NCBI GenBank assembly: GCA_031430595.1 | Contig: JANPBU010000002.1 | Location: 76,535 to 140,534 of the forward strand | From: JANNBN01 sp031430595 | GTDB lineage: Bacteria; Actinomycetota; Acidimicrobiia; Acidimicrobiales; JANYDT01 | Direction of reading: 5' to 3' | Length of the DNA: 64,000 bases | Shown: positions 24,111 through 33,401 of the stretch, in pieces | How the letters are laid out: each line of letters starts with the position of its first letter | Numbering within the stretch: the stretch's first letter is position 1 | The notes under the pieces: model-generated | Databases searched by the model: none | What the model was told of the DNA's origin: nothing | The model's input: only the letters and a program-made list of their open reading frames with translations | Translations under genes and position numbers: made by a program

Positions 24111-26524
24111 CCATGATCGAAGATCAGACTGCCGGTCACGCAACGCAGGTGCCGGTTTCAAAAGCAGGAAATCCGATTGGGTTCGGCCGCATGCTTCGTA
24201 AAGAAGACGCCCGATTCCTACGAGGTCAAGGCAATTTTCTCGACGACGTCACTATGCCCGGAATGCTGTTCGGTGCCATTTTGGCCAGCCCCCATGCCCA
24301 CGCCAGAATCATAAGTATAGATACGTCTGCTGCCGAAGCCCATCCTCGGGTGAAGGCAGTTATCACCGGCAAAATGCTCGAAGGTCTCAAGCTTGCGTGG
24401 ATGCCAACCCTTTCGGCTGATGTTCAAGCCGTACTAGCCACCGACAAGGTTCGATATCAGGGGCAAGAGGTTGCGTTCGTTATTGCTGAAGACAAGTACT
24501 CGGCACGAGACGCACTGGAACTGATCGACGTTGACTACGAGATGTTGCCACCAATGATTGACGCTCGACGTGCACTCGACGCCGATGCCCCAATCGTTCG
24601 CGATGAAATTGACGGCAAAACCGATAACCATATTTTCGACTGGGAAGCTGGCGACGAAGCAAAAGCTGATGCAGCCTTCGCTTCCGCCGAGGTGTCGGTC
24701 AGCCTAGACATGCTGTACCCGCGGTCGCATCCGGCGCCTATGGAAACGTGCGGTTCGGTTGCCTACATGAACCCCGTAAGCGGCAAACTGACAGCATATA
24801 TTACGAGCCAAGCACCGCATGCTCACCGCACGATCTATGCATTGGTTGCCGGCATTCCCGAACACAAGATTCAGGTCATTTCGCCTGATATTGGTGGAGG
24901 TTTTGGAAACAAGGTTCCCATCTATCCGGGCTACGTGTTGGCTGTCGTTGGGTCGATCGTGACGAAGCGACCGGTGAAATGGGTGGAAGACCGATCGTCG
25001 AACCTCATGACTACCGGCTTCGCTCGTGACTATCATATGCACGGCGAAATTTGTGCCACCAAAGATGGGCAGATACTAGGTGTGCGTACTAATGTGCTTG
25101 CCGATCATGGCGCGTTCAATGCAACGGCCCAACCAACGAAATTCCCCGCTGGCCTGTTCCATATCTTCACTGGTTCGTACAACTACCAGGCTGCGCATTG
25201 CAAGGTAACGGGGGTCTATACAAATAAGGCCCCTGGTGGTGTTGCGTATGCCTGTTCGTTCCGTATTACCGAGGCTGTGTATCTGATCGAGCGCCTCGTT
25301 GATCGACTGGCCCTCGAACTCGATATGGACCCAGCCGAGTTACGGATGAAGAACCTGCTTTTACCCGAGCAGTTTCCGTACACAACACCTACGGGCTACG
25401 AGTACGACTCAGGAAACTATCCGGCTGCACTTACCGAAGCAATGCGAATCGCCGGATACGACGAGCTTCGAAAAGAGCAGGCCGAAAAGCGAACTCGTGG
25501 TGAATACATGGGCATCGGTATCTCGTTTTTTACTGAAGGAGTTGGTGCCGGCCCAAGCAAGCATTACGACATTCTTGGCCTCGGTATGAACGACGGGTGC
25601 GAGCTTCGTATTCATCCAACGGGAACCGCTCAGATTCGGCTGTCGTGTCAGTCTCAGGGCCAGGGTCACGAAACAACGTTCGCTCAAATTGTGGCCCACG
25701 AGCTTGGCATTCCACCTGAAGACGTTGAAGTGATTCATGGCGACACCGACAACACCCCGTTCGGTCTCGGAACATACGCCTCTCGCTCGACCCCAGTATC
25801 TGGTGCGGCTGCTGCTGTTGTTTCGCAGCGGGTTCGGGCAAAGGCCCGCTTGATCGCTGCGGCAGCCCTCGAATGTTCGCCCGATGACCTCGAATGGAAT
25901 CACGGTCGTTGGCAGGTAAAGGGTGACGCTGAAAAGGGCAAAACCATTCAAGAGATTGCGATGCTGTCGCACTCAGCGATGCAAATGCCAGAAGGTGTCG
26001 AAGGGCATCTTGATGCAACGGCTGTGTACAACCCACCGAACCTTACGTATCCGTTCGGTGCCTACATTTGTGTTGTTGATCTTGATCCGGGAACCGGCGT
26101 GGTGAAGGTTCGACGCTTCATAGCTGTCGACGATTGCGGGCCGCGAATCAACCCGATGATCGTTGAAGGTCAGGTACATGGTGGCCTGGCCGACGGTATC
26201 GGGATGGCACTCATGCAAGCAATCGCCTTCGACGAAGACGGTAACTGTTTGGGTGGTTCCTTTATGGACTACCTCTTACCCACAGCAATGGAAGTGCCGA
26301 CGTTCGAAACGGGGATGACGGTTACCCCATCGCCGCACCATCCACTTGGTACTAAGGGCGTTGGCGAATCGGCAACGGTTGGTTCACCGCCAGCGGTTGT
26401 TAATGCTGTGATGGATGCTCTGAAGCCGTTCGGTGTTAAGCACGCCGATATGCCACTGACGCCTGCTCAGGTATGGCTGGCTATTCAAGGTCGCCCAGCC
26501 CGTACCGATCTTGCGTTCGAGTAG
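24107..26524 (+). CDS. coxL: Aerobic CO dehydrogenase, Mo-Cu large subunit, form I
   Basis: 805 residues. The active-site loop reads AYACSFR at residues 380-386, matching the AYxCSFR signature of true form I CO dehydrogenases, so Cys383 corresponds to the copper-ligating Cys388 of Oligotropha. Molybdopterin-binding motifs include IGGGFGNK and GQGHETTFAQI. The catalytic Glu is in KGVGESATVGSPPAV near the C-terminus. It oxidises CO to CO2 with water, feeding electrons through CoxS and CoxM. Full length and intact. Confidence 0.95.
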   Translation: MTMIEDQTAGHATQVPVSKAGNPIGFGRMLRKEDARFLRGQGNFLDDVTMPGMLFGAILASPHAHARIISIDTSAAEAHPRVKAVITGKMLEGLKLAWMPTLSADVQAVLATDKVRYQGQEVAFVIAEDKYSARDALELIDVDYEMLPPMIDARRALDADAPIVRDEIDGKTDNHIFDWEAGDEAKADAAFASAEVSVSLDMLYPRSHPAPMETCGSVAYMNPVSGKLTAYITSQAPHAHRTIYALVAGIPEHKIQVISPDIGGGFGNKVPIYPGYVLAVVGSIVTKRPVKWVEDRSSNLMTTGFARDYHMHGEICATKDGQILGVRTNVLADHGAFNATAQPTKFPAGLFHIFTGSYNYQAAHCKVTGVYTNKAPGGVAYACSFRITEAVYLIERLVDRLALELDMDPAELRMKNLLLPEQFPYTTPTGYEYDSGNYPAALTEAMRIAGYDELRKEQAEKRTRGEYMGIGISFFTEGVGAGPSKHYDILGLGMNDGCELRIHPTGTAQIRLSCQSQGQGHETTFAQIVAHELGIPPEDVEVIHGDTDNTPFGLGTYASRSTPVSGAAAAVVSQRVRAKARLIAAAALECSPDDLEWNHGRWQVKGDAEKGKTIQEIAMLSHSAMQMPEGVEGHLDATAVYNPPNLTYPFGAYICVVDLDPGTGVVKVRRFIAVDDCGPRINPMIVEGQVHGGLADGIGMALMQAIAFDEDGNCLGGSFMDYLLPTAMEVPTFETGMTVTPSPHHPLGTKGVGESATVGSPPAVVNAVMDALKPFGVKHADMPLTPAQVWLAIQGRPARTDLAFE

Positions 26525-26554
26525 CCGGAAACAAAACAAGCCGCGGAGTATTCG

Positions 26555-27445
26555 ATGTCGACACCAGAATTGGCCGATCGCGTGGGTGAACTTCGCCTGC
26601 ACCGAGTTCCGTATGTGCATGCACGAGTTGTGCTTGCCGAGAAACCCACGTCAGCCAAACCTGGTGCCGAAGCCATCATTTTGGCTGACGGCACGATCGA
26701 AGGTTTCGTGGGTGGTGATTGTGCCGAGTCAACCGTTCGGGCCCAGGCCTTGACGTTGCTTGATTCGGGCCAGTCGCTGTTGCTTCGAATAAGCCCGGTA
26801 CCCGAGGCGGCCCAACCCGGAAAGCTTTCGGTTCATAACCCCTGTCTTTCAGGGGGCACCCTCGAAATATTTTTGGAGCCCATACAACCCCCGCCCTATG
26901 TTGCAGTCGTGGGTGATACCCCGGTAGCTCGAGCAATCTTCACTATCGGTCGATCCCTCGGTTACGAGGTTGCGCTCTTTGCAGATCCGCTCTCCCTTGA
27001 TACAGCCGCAGTTGTGGTCGCCTCGCATGGCCGCGACGAAGTCGAAGCGTTGTCAATAGCCCTTCGAGCAAACGTGAGCTATGTGGGCTTAGTAGCTAGT
27101 CGAAAACGAGGTGAAGCTGTTGTTGCATCACTCGACGTTTGTGGGTCGATGAAAGCAAGGGTCACTTCACCGGCGGGTCTCGATATTGGGGCCAGTACCC
27201 CGCAAGAGATCGCGCTTTCGATTTTGGCCGATATCGTCGCAAGCCGCCCACGTCCGAGTGGACGAACACCCCTCGGTGATCACCAAACACCGGCGAACAC
27301 TGCAGTCGACCCTGTTTGTCAAATGACCGTGGCAATGGTTGAGTCTTCGCTACACCTTGACCACGATGGAACACGGGTGTGGTTCTGCGGAAGCGGATGT
27401 CTTCGAGCCTTTGCTGACAACCCAACCTCGTATGTGTACAGCTGA
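26555..27445 (+). CDS. XdhC/CoxF-family molybdenum cofactor maturation protein with C-terminal YHS domain
   Basis: 296 residues. The N-terminal XdhC-CoxI region has GFVGGDCAESTV and NPCLSGGTLEIFLEP. A Rossmann-like second half has YVAVVGDTPVARAIFTIG and ASHGRDEVEAL. These proteins bind and sulfurate the molybdopterin cofactor for insertion into the large subunit. After residue ~250 a YHS-type metal-binding domain follows (VDPVCQMTV, then FCGSGCLRAF). Ribosome site GGAG lies 7 nt upstream of the ATG. Its place between coxL and coxD supports a CO dehydrogenase assembly role. Confidence 0.88.
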   Translation: MSTPELADRVGELRLHRVPYVHARVVLAEKPTSAKPGAEAIILADGTIEGFVGGDCAESTVRAQALTLLDSGQSLLLRISPVPEAAQPGKLSVHNPCLSGGTLEIFLEPIQPPPYVAVVGDTPVARAIFTIGRSLGYEVALFADPLSLDTAAVVVASHGRDEVEALSIALRANVSYVGLVASRKRGEAVVASLDVCGSMKARVTSPAGLDIGASTPQEIALSILADIVASRPRPSGRTPLGDHQTPANTAVDPVCQMTVAMVESSLHLDHDGTRVWFCGSGCLRAFADNPTSYVYS

Positions 27446-27462
27446 TCTATATTTGTCCATTG

Positions 27463-28356
27463 ATGTCACCCCTCGCTGAACGCCTACCAACCAAAGAAGC
27501 ACTCATTGCTGAACTCAATACGGTTGGTTATCTCACTGACCTTGGTTTGGCAACGGCTCTGTTTTGCGCGGTTCGTTTGCCCCAACCCCTTCTACTTGAA
27601 GGTGAGGCTGGGGTAGGAAAAACTGAAGCGGCAAAGTCGTTAGCTGCCCTCCTCGACACGCCATTGATCCGGCTTCAATGTTTCGAGGGGATTACGGCCG
27701 GCGAGGCGCTGTACGAGTGGAACTACCAACGTCAACTGTTGGCTATTCGCTTGGCTGATGGCGAAGCCGGTCGACGAACCGAAGAAAGTCTGTTCACAGA
27801 TGAGTATTTGATCGAGAGACCGTTGCTGAAGGCCCTACGACATCCGGGACCAATGCCAGCGGTGTTGCTTATCGATGAGGTTGACCGAGCCGACGATGAG
27901 TTTGAGGCATTCCTGCTTGAACTGTTGGCTGAATCGTCGGTGACAATCCCTGAACTCGGAACCGTGACAGCGACCGTTGCACCAATCGTGATTCTCACGT
28001 CGAACCGAACCCGTGATTTGCATGACGCGCTGAAACGCCGGTGTATCTATCATTGGATCGAATACCCGGCTCTCGATCGTGCCACCGAAATCATTCGCCG
28101 CAGGGTGCCCGGTGCAAGTGTTTCACTTACTGCCCAGGTGGCAACTGCGGTGGGTCGACTTCGTTCGCTTGACATACAAAAGGCACCCGGTATTGCTGAA
28201 GCAATTGGTTGGGTCTCGGCGCTCAACACACTCGGCTTTTCGACAATGAACGCAGCATCGGTTGAACTTACACTCGGGTCGGTTTTGAAATACCGCGATG
28301 ATTTTGAGGTGGCAACCGGTCGCGGTCTTGAATGGGTTGCTTCGGGTCAAGTGTGA
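27463..28356 (+). CDS. coxD: CoxD-like AAA+ ATPase (MoxR family)
   Basis: 297 residues from the ATG at 27463 (a TTG lies just upstream in frame). Walker A is GEAGVGKTE, Walker B VLLIDEVDRAD, with a sensor region ILTSNRTRD and an arginine-finger region ALKRRC. In Oligotropha, CoxD is a membrane-associated AAA+ protein needed to build the CuSMo site by inserting sulfur and copper. It overlaps coxE by 4 nt (GTGA), and the pair is expected to work as an ATPase-VWA chaperone. Confidence 0.93.
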   Translation: MSPLAERLPTKEALIAELNTVGYLTDLGLATALFCAVRLPQPLLLEGEAGVGKTEAAKSLAALLDTPLIRLQCFEGITAGEALYEWNYQRQLLAIRLADGEAGRRTEESLFTDEYLIERPLLKALRHPGPMPAVLLIDEVDRADDEFEAFLLELLAESSVTIPELGTVTATVAPIVILTSNRTRDLHDALKRRCIYHWIEYPALDRATEIIRRRVPGASVSLTAQVATAVGRLRSLDIQKAPGIAEAIGWVSALNTLGFSTMNAASVELTLGSVLKYRDDFEVATGRGLEWVASGQV

Positions 28357-29558
28357 GTGGGAGTCGGCTGGCTGAACCCCCTGATTTAGCCGATTTCGTT
28401 GGAAGCTTCGGTGACCGTTTACGACAGGCCGGGGTTCCTACGACTCCAGCTTCATGTGGCCGATTCGCAGTTGCGCTGCAACTCGGTCAGCCGCAACGAG
28501 TGACCGAGCTGTATTGGTTGGCCAGGGTCACATTGGTGTTCGATCGACTTCATGTCGAGGCCTTCGATCGAACCTTCAACCACGTGTTCGGTGGCATGTT
28601 TGATGCCTTCGATACCGATCGAAACCCAAATGTTCCTTCGTCGTTAAGACCCTCATCGCAACCGCCGCCTGGGTTGCCCAAGCGTCGATCGAACGACATT
28701 GCTGAGCAACTAAAATCACCCGGTGGGTCACTTTCCGGTGCGACGACCTCAAACGACGCTGCAATATTGGAAGCTGAAGATGGGGTACTCAACGCAACCA
28801 GCGCACAAGAGCGGCTACGCGATCAGCCATTTGATACGTGCACAGAACAAGAACTAGCCCACCTACAAATGTTGCTCGCCCATTTTCGCATTTCACCGCC
28901 TCAGCGGCGAAGCTATCGAACTAACATTCGCAGATCAGGCAATGAACTGGACCTACGGGCAACGCTTCAATCGGCACGCCGTACCGGCGGTGACCCAGTC
29001 CATCGTATTCACCGCAAGCCTAGAAAGCGGATGCGACGAATTGTTTTACTGGCTGACGTTTCTGGGTCGATGGAACCCTACGCAAGAGCGTATCTGTACT
29101 TACTTCACGGTGCGGTTCGCACGGTGGGGGCCGAAGCATTCGTTTTCGCAACGGGTCTTCATCGACTTACCAAACCTCTCGCCCTCGCCCACCCAGAGCA
29201 CGCTTTACGTAAAGCAATGGCCGCGACCCCTGATTGGTCGGGTGGAACGCGAATTGGTGAAGCGTTGCGCACCTTTAACGATCAACACGCACGGCGAGGG
29301 TTGGGTCGTGGCTCGATAGTCGTCATCGTGTCGGACGGCTGGGAAAGTGGCGACGCGAGCCTGTTGGCTCGCGAGGTTGAGCGGCTCTCACGATTGGCTT
29401 ACAAGATCATTTGGGTAAATCCCCGAAAACAGCACGATTCATATCGGCCACTCGTGGGAGGCATGGTTGCAGTGATGCCCTGGATTGACGTGTTGGTCAG
29501 CGGGCATTCAGTCAACGCCCTCGACGAGGTGATTGATGCCATTCGAGGGCAAGTGTGA
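28353..29558 (+). CDS. coxE: CoxE-like VWA-domain protein
   Basis: 401 residues from the GTG at 28353, overlapping the coxD stop as GTGA. An N-terminal helical region and a low-complexity Pro/Ser linker (residues ~90-140) precede a VWA domain with an intact MIDAS: DVSGSM near residue 240, SGGTRIG and VSDGWESGD. CoxE partners the CoxD ATPase in maturing the CO dehydrogenase active site. The stop lies in the first copy of a 17-bp tandem repeat that supplies a second TGA. Confidence 0.92.
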   Translation: MSGSRLAEPPDLADFVGSFGDRLRQAGVPTTPASCGRFAVALQLGQPQRVTELYWLARVTLVFDRLHVEAFDRTFNHVFGGMFDAFDTDRNPNVPSSLRPSSQPPPGLPKRRSNDIAEQLKSPGGSLSGATTSNDAAILEAEDGVLNATSAQERLRDQPFDTCTEQELAHLQMLLAHFRISPPQRRSYRTNIRRSGNELDLRATLQSARRTGGDPVHRIHRKPRKRMRRIVLLADVSGSMEPYARAYLYLLHGAVRTVGAEAFVFATGLHRLTKPLALAHPEHALRKAMAATPDWSGGTRIGEALRTFNDQHARRGLGRGSIVVIVSDGWESGDASLLAREVERLSRLAYKIIWVNPRKQHDSYRPLVGGMVAVMPWIDVLVSGHSVNALDEVIDAIRGQV

Positions 29559-29585
29559 CCAATGGCTGAGTGTGACCAATGGCTG
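29553..29585. repeat. 17-bp tandem duplication over the coxE stop
   Basis: GTGTGACCAATGGCTGA (29553-29569) is followed directly by a second copy matching 16 bases (29570-29585). The duplication repeats the coxE stop codon downstream and is harmless to the protein. Confidence 0.85.
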
Positions 29586-29643
29586 TCGAGTGCGGGGCGG
29601 GTAGGGGTGCCAAAAGGGGTAGACCTTCAGTAAGGAGTTAGTC

Positions 29644-30393
29644 ATGTCAGTTACTGATGTTGAACCACACGTAGTCGTACCGGTTGAGGTTGGTCCAATC
29701 ACCCTCGGCGTCGTCGCCACACCGCCGTTCGGTACCATGGGCACACTGTCGAGCACAGAGTTACGAGAGCAACAGCTCACAACCCTGGCGGCTAAGCGAC
29801 GTTCCTACAGTCTCGGTGCGAAGCTGTTGTTTAGGTCGCTTGACCTTGTATACGGCAAGGGTCGCAACTTGGAGAAGTTTCGGGTTCTCGAATTGGTGGC
29901 CCGGGTTCCGTACCAAGCCTGGGAACATGTCGCCTATGTTGCGGTCACTCACAAGGCCAGCGAACCCGATTTTGCCGGCCGGGTTTTTACGCAGGTTCGA
30001 GCGGCGCGACGCGAACAAGACAACGAGCAGTGGCACCTGTTGATCTTGGAAGAACTCACCGCACAACGGCCCCGTCGTTACGGATGGTTACGTACGATTC
30101 TGTTTCCGCAGATATTGGCGTTGGTCTACTACCAAGTGTCGTTTCTCCTTTACGCGCTCAGACCAGACTGGAGTTACCGGTTGAATGCTGACTTCGAAGA
30201 CCACGCTGAACACGAATACGCGACGTTGGTTCAAGAAAATCCCGATTTTGAATCAGTTCCTTTCGTCAGCCAGTTCACCGAAACCTACGGAGCGTTCGCG
30301 TCACTCGCAGATCTGTTCCGCCAAATCGGCTTCGACGAACGGGTACACAAGCTCGAAAGTATCGCCCGTATGAAGACACCGAGGTTCGCCTAA
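29644..30393 (+). CDS. Alternative-oxidase-family diiron protein
   Basis: 249 residues, AAGGAG ribosome site upstream. The helical core carries a diiron ligand set like that of alternative oxidases: Glu83 (VLELVARVP), Glu128-x2-His131 (DNEQWHLLILEEL), Glu185 region (ADFEDHAEHEY), and Glu222-x2-His225 (FDERVHKLES). Two hydrophobic helices (LFPQILALVYYQVSFLLYAL) suit interfacial membrane binding. Alternative oxidases pass quinol electrons to oxygen without pumping protons. Located 85 bp after coxE, same strand, so it may serve as an electron outlet for CO oxidation. Overall similarity is remote enough that a related diiron hydroxylase remains possible. Confidence 0.72.
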   Translation: MSVTDVEPHVVVPVEVGPITLGVVATPPFGTMGTLSSTELREQQLTTLAAKRRSYSLGAKLLFRSLDLVYGKGRNLEKFRVLELVARVPYQAWEHVAYVAVTHKASEPDFAGRVFTQVRAARREQDNEQWHLLILEELTAQRPRRYGWLRTILFPQILALVYYQVSFLLYALRPDWSYRLNADFEDHAEHEYATLVQENPDFESVPFVSQFTETYGAFASLADLFRQIGFDERVHKLESIARMKTPRFA

Positions 30394-30416
30394 ATTCCGC
30401 ACTTTTCTTTACTTTT

Positions 30417-30464
30417 GGGAACTTGCTGCCGATGAAACGACGTCATACCGTGTAGTTCCCCCAA
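30417..30464 (+). promoter_or_regulatory. Putative ECF-sigma promoter with inverted repeat
   Basis: GGAACTT (30418-30424) and CGTCATA (30441-30447) are separated by 16 bp, the layout of many ECF sigma-factor promoters. TTGGGAACT is mirrored by AGTTCCCCCAA (30454-30464), an inverted repeat with two extra C bases. It lies 23 bp before the first zinc-ribbon gene. Confidence 0.4.
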
Positions 30465-30486
30465 ACCTCATTGAAAGATTCGTGCC

Positions 30487-31098
30487 ATGTCTGAAGGTTT
30501 TTCTGCTCTTGAACGCACCATCCTGAAGGGAAAGGGGTTGTCTGACGAGCAAATCGCCGAATTCGTTGCGGTTGGTATTGGCTCACGAACCGACTTCACC
30601 ACTGTCGGAGACACTCAGACCCTGCAAGAAGTGATGCCAGCGCTGAGTTTCGAAGTGGCCGACAAGGTGATGGCCTGGGCGTTGGGCCGGGCAGAATTCA
30701 ATGCTGCGGCAGCTACGGTTGGCGCAGCAGCCGGTGCCGCTGTACTGCCAGCGGGAATGGTTGGCCATGGCGGCAAGATCGTGCTCGACACTTCAGATGC
30801 GGTGTACTGCGTATCGTGTCAAGCGAAGCAACCCAAAGACTATTCAAGTGGTGACCTGTGCGTGAGTTGCGGCCGTCAAGCCGAACCAACAGAGGCTTGC
30901 TACTGGTGTGCTTCGAGTGGCCCTGGGAAATTCTGTCGAAGCTGTGGTGCGACGTTTGTTCCAACCGCCGAACTCGAACTCGCGATCATGCTTCGCCGTG
31001 ACGGTATTGCAAAAGACGATATTCCGAAGAAGTTGATTGATATGTCTGCAGACGATAAAAACGCTTTGTGGGGTCGAGTTCGTCACGCTCGCGGCTAA
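30487..31098 (+). CDS. Double zinc-ribbon protein of unknown function
   Basis: 203 residues. Residues ~1-85 are helical and end in an Ala/Gly-rich stretch (AAAATVGAAAGAAVLPAG). A double zinc ribbon follows: YCVSCQAKQP, LCVSCG, ACYWCASSGPGKFCRSCG. The C-terminal ~45 residues form a helical tail (IMLRRDGIAKDDIPKKLIDM). The zinc-ribbon-plus-tail module is repeated at the N-terminus of the next gene, so the two are related and adjacent, probably by duplication. I do not recognise the family. Roles such as a scaffold or nucleic-acid/protein-binding adaptor are guesses. Confidence 0.7.
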   Translation: MSEGFSALERTILKGKGLSDEQIAEFVAVGIGSRTDFTTVGDTQTLQEVMPALSFEVADKVMAWALGRAEFNAAAATVGAAAGAAVLPAGMVGHGGKIVLDTSDAVYCVSCQAKQPKDYSSGDLCVSCGRQAEPTEACYWCASSGPGKFCRSCGATFVPTAELELAIMLRRDGIAKDDIPKKLIDMSADDKNALWGRVRHARG

Positions 31099-31117
31099 GT
31101 CAAGGTAACGGTCCGAC

Positions 31118-33028
31118 GTGAGAGCGGTATGCGAGTCATGTAGCGCTGTCCAGCCTGCCGATTGGAAAGCTGGTGACTTCTGTTCGACCTGTGGTTCCGT
31201 TGCTCGACGCGAGCGACGTTGTCACTGGTGCGTGATCTACACCCCCGATGGTCGATTCTGTCGATCATGTGGTGGCGAAACGGTTATCGATGAATGGTTC
31301 GGGGCAGCTCGAATGCTCAAGGCCGCTGGTGTCGATCAACTCAGTATCGGTGAACGACTGAAGTCGTTTGACGCGGACCATATTGAACACCTCAGTCGGC
31401 TGTATCAAAAACAGGCGGCTGTCGTTGCTCGACATGTTGATGAATTGAGGTTTGTTGAAAACCATCTTCTCGGAACCGGTTGGAGTGATGAACTTGACGA
31501 CAGATTAACGGCCGAGCTTCCACTTGACGATGCAGGCCTGGCCCGGATGCAGTCACCAGTCGACCATTCGATTGTTGCTGCAGATGTAATCCGTGCACGT
31601 ACCAAGTCGCCCTTCGCGATCACCTCGATGCTTGCTGCGTTGGTGCTCATTCGAAACGGATGGATGTCGAACTTCGATGAGGTTGAGATCGGATTGCAGG
31701 CGCTTGGTCATGGCGATGTGAAAACAGCTGACGAGGGGGCCCTTGCCTTTGGGTCGTGGCGTGCGTTACATCTGCCGATGGCCCTGCTGCCTACCCAGCA
31801 ACTCATTGGTGCGCTTATTGATTGCACAAGGAAGGACGATGCTGCGATCGCATTGCGGCTGATTGGCGAAGACGATGAAGTAGACCCGGCACTTGGCGCA
31901 TCGACCGACCCCGACCGAGCCTTTTCGGCTGCCCTCGCCTTGCAACAACCCGAACCACTTCGGGCTGCGCTTGGTTACCCCGACCGGCGGTACGCCGCGG
32001 CCAAGGCGTTGGCAAAGGGAGGCTTTGGCAGCCTGCTTCGCGAAGTGTTGCTTGACCTCGACGATGACGATCAACTCGAAGCCGTGCTCGGTGCGCTGCG
32101 GCGTCATAAGCAGGCGTTCCCGGAACTGAATGCGACGCTTTGGAAACTCACAACGGGTCACACCCGATCGGTGCGAGACAGCGCCACCTTTCTCTTAGGT
32201 CTTGAAAACCGTGAGGGTGATTCGACAGCCCTCATAACGCTTGACTCCGATGATGAGCGCGCCATCTCAGCTGCGCTCGATCGCGCATCGGGTGAACCGC
32301 TTGAACTAGAGCGTTTGGCTCGCTGGCTCATTTCGCGTCAAAAATTTACACTTGATCAAACTGGGGTTCGTGATGCGGTCCTGACCGGCGGCCTGCCGCT
32401 CGATCTCATTCCTTCTTCGATCGAATCGTCGGTTGGTAGTGAACACCATGTCCAACTGCTCAAAGTGGCCGGTGAACAACTCGTTGCAACAAACGCTGAA
32501 TCGCTTCATCGGTTTTTGCTTCACACAACCTGGCAGCACCTGCCATTGGTGGTGCGGTCTGAAGCGTGGTCTTGCCTAGTCGGTTGGTATGGCCAAACCG
32601 ACTATCCAACAGGCGGACCACTCGTCCTCGACGATTCGATCATTCGCGAGTTTTTTGGTGACGTTGACCAGTTCGTTGACCGATTTGTAGAAACAACCAG
32701 GGTTGTTGGCTTGGAGGAAGTTCACTCGCTTTGTGACATGATTGATTTACTGCTTCGGTACTCGCCACCTGAAGGTATACGTACGCTTATTAATCAAAAA
32801 GCATTGTTCAAACGATTTCTCGATGGCGTTAATCAATTACTCGGAGACGAGTTGCTTCCCTTGCAGTTGAGGGTGTCGGCGATTCGCTTCTTGGAAACGG
32901 TGGCAAATGTCGAGCCAGATTTGGCATCGAACATGCTGGGTTTCCTCGATCATATGGAAGCAACGTTTGCAGGGTCGCCGATGGAGTTCGAATGTGCCGC
33001 TGCCGCGAGCCGAATCAGAGACGAATGA
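31118..33028 (+). CDS. Zinc-ribbon protein with long HEAT-like helical repeat region
   Basis: 636 residues, GTG start 19 bp after the previous stop. N-terminal double zinc ribbon: VCESCSAVQPADW, FCSTCG, CHWCVIYTPDGRFCRSCG, then a tail (RMLKAAGVDQLSIGERLKSF) aligned with that of its neighbour. The remaining ~500 residues are helical with HEAT-type spacing (YAAAKALAKGGFGSLLREVL, QLEAVLGALRRHKQAF). No enzyme motif. A large helical scaffold carrying a small metal-binding head suggests a protein-protein platform. Its end overlaps the convergent SMR gene by 14 nt. Confidence 0.7.
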   Translation: MRAVCESCSAVQPADWKAGDFCSTCGSVARRERRCHWCVIYTPDGRFCRSCGGETVIDEWFGAARMLKAAGVDQLSIGERLKSFDADHIEHLSRLYQKQAAVVARHVDELRFVENHLLGTGWSDELDDRLTAELPLDDAGLARMQSPVDHSIVAADVIRARTKSPFAITSMLAALVLIRNGWMSNFDEVEIGLQALGHGDVKTADEGALAFGSWRALHLPMALLPTQQLIGALIDCTRKDDAAIALRLIGEDDEVDPALGASTDPDRAFSAALALQQPEPLRAALGYPDRRYAAAKALAKGGFGSLLREVLLDLDDDDQLEAVLGALRRHKQAFPELNATLWKLTTGHTRSVRDSATFLLGLENREGDSTALITLDSDDERAISAALDRASGEPLELERLARWLISRQKFTLDQTGVRDAVLTGGLPLDLIPSSIESSVGSEHHVQLLKVAGEQLVATNAESLHRFLLHTTWQHLPLVVRSEAWSCLVGWYGQTDYPTGGPLVLDDSIIREFFGDVDQFVDRFVETTRVVGLEEVHSLCDMIDLLLRYSPPEGIRTLINQKALFKRFLDGVNQLLGDELLPLQLRVSAIRFLETVANVEPDLASNMLGFLDHMEATFAGSPMEFECAAAASRIRDE

Positions 33029-33317
33029 GCATTGCGCCACCGATGACAAGAAGTACGCCGAGCATTTGACCGAGCGAAAGTCGATCACCCATGAGGAAGG
33101 TGCCGATGGTGATGGTGATGACCGCCTCAATTCCCAACCCAACCACAACGGTCGTCGACACGTTGGTTCCCGTTACTGCCTTCGCCAGGAAGGCCGACCC
33201 GAGAACAAACGACAACGCCACGATCATTGTAGGAATGAGACGGGTGAAACCTTGCGAAGCCTTCATGAAGGCTGTTCCGATGCTGAATGCGAGCGATCCG
33301 CCAATGATGAGTCCCAT
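33015..33317 (-). CDS. Small multidrug resistance (SMR) family transporter
   Basis: 100 residues from the ATG at 33317 (AGGGAC just upstream). The frame is open to 33368. Four membrane helices: MGLIIGGSLAFSIGTAFMKA, then PTMIVALSFVLGSAFLAKA, VGLGIEAVITITIGTFLM and LGVLLVIGGAMLIRL. Helix 1 lacks the usual essential Glu14-type residue of EmrE in the expected place, so drug export by proton antiport is not assured. Encoded alone, convergent with the HEAT/zinc-ribbon gene. Confidence 0.75.
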   Translation of the reverse strand: MGLIIGGSLAFSIGTAFMKASQGFTRLIPTMIVALSFVLGSAFLAKAVTGTNVSTTVVVGLGIEAVITITIGTFLMGDRLSLGQMLGVLLVIGGAMLIRL

Positions 33318-33401
33318 ACCGTCCGTCCCTAAGTGTTTGTTTCCTGCCAGCGACCGTACGACACTCATGAGGCGCGAAGCACTCGTGGTAATACCAGTTC
33401 T

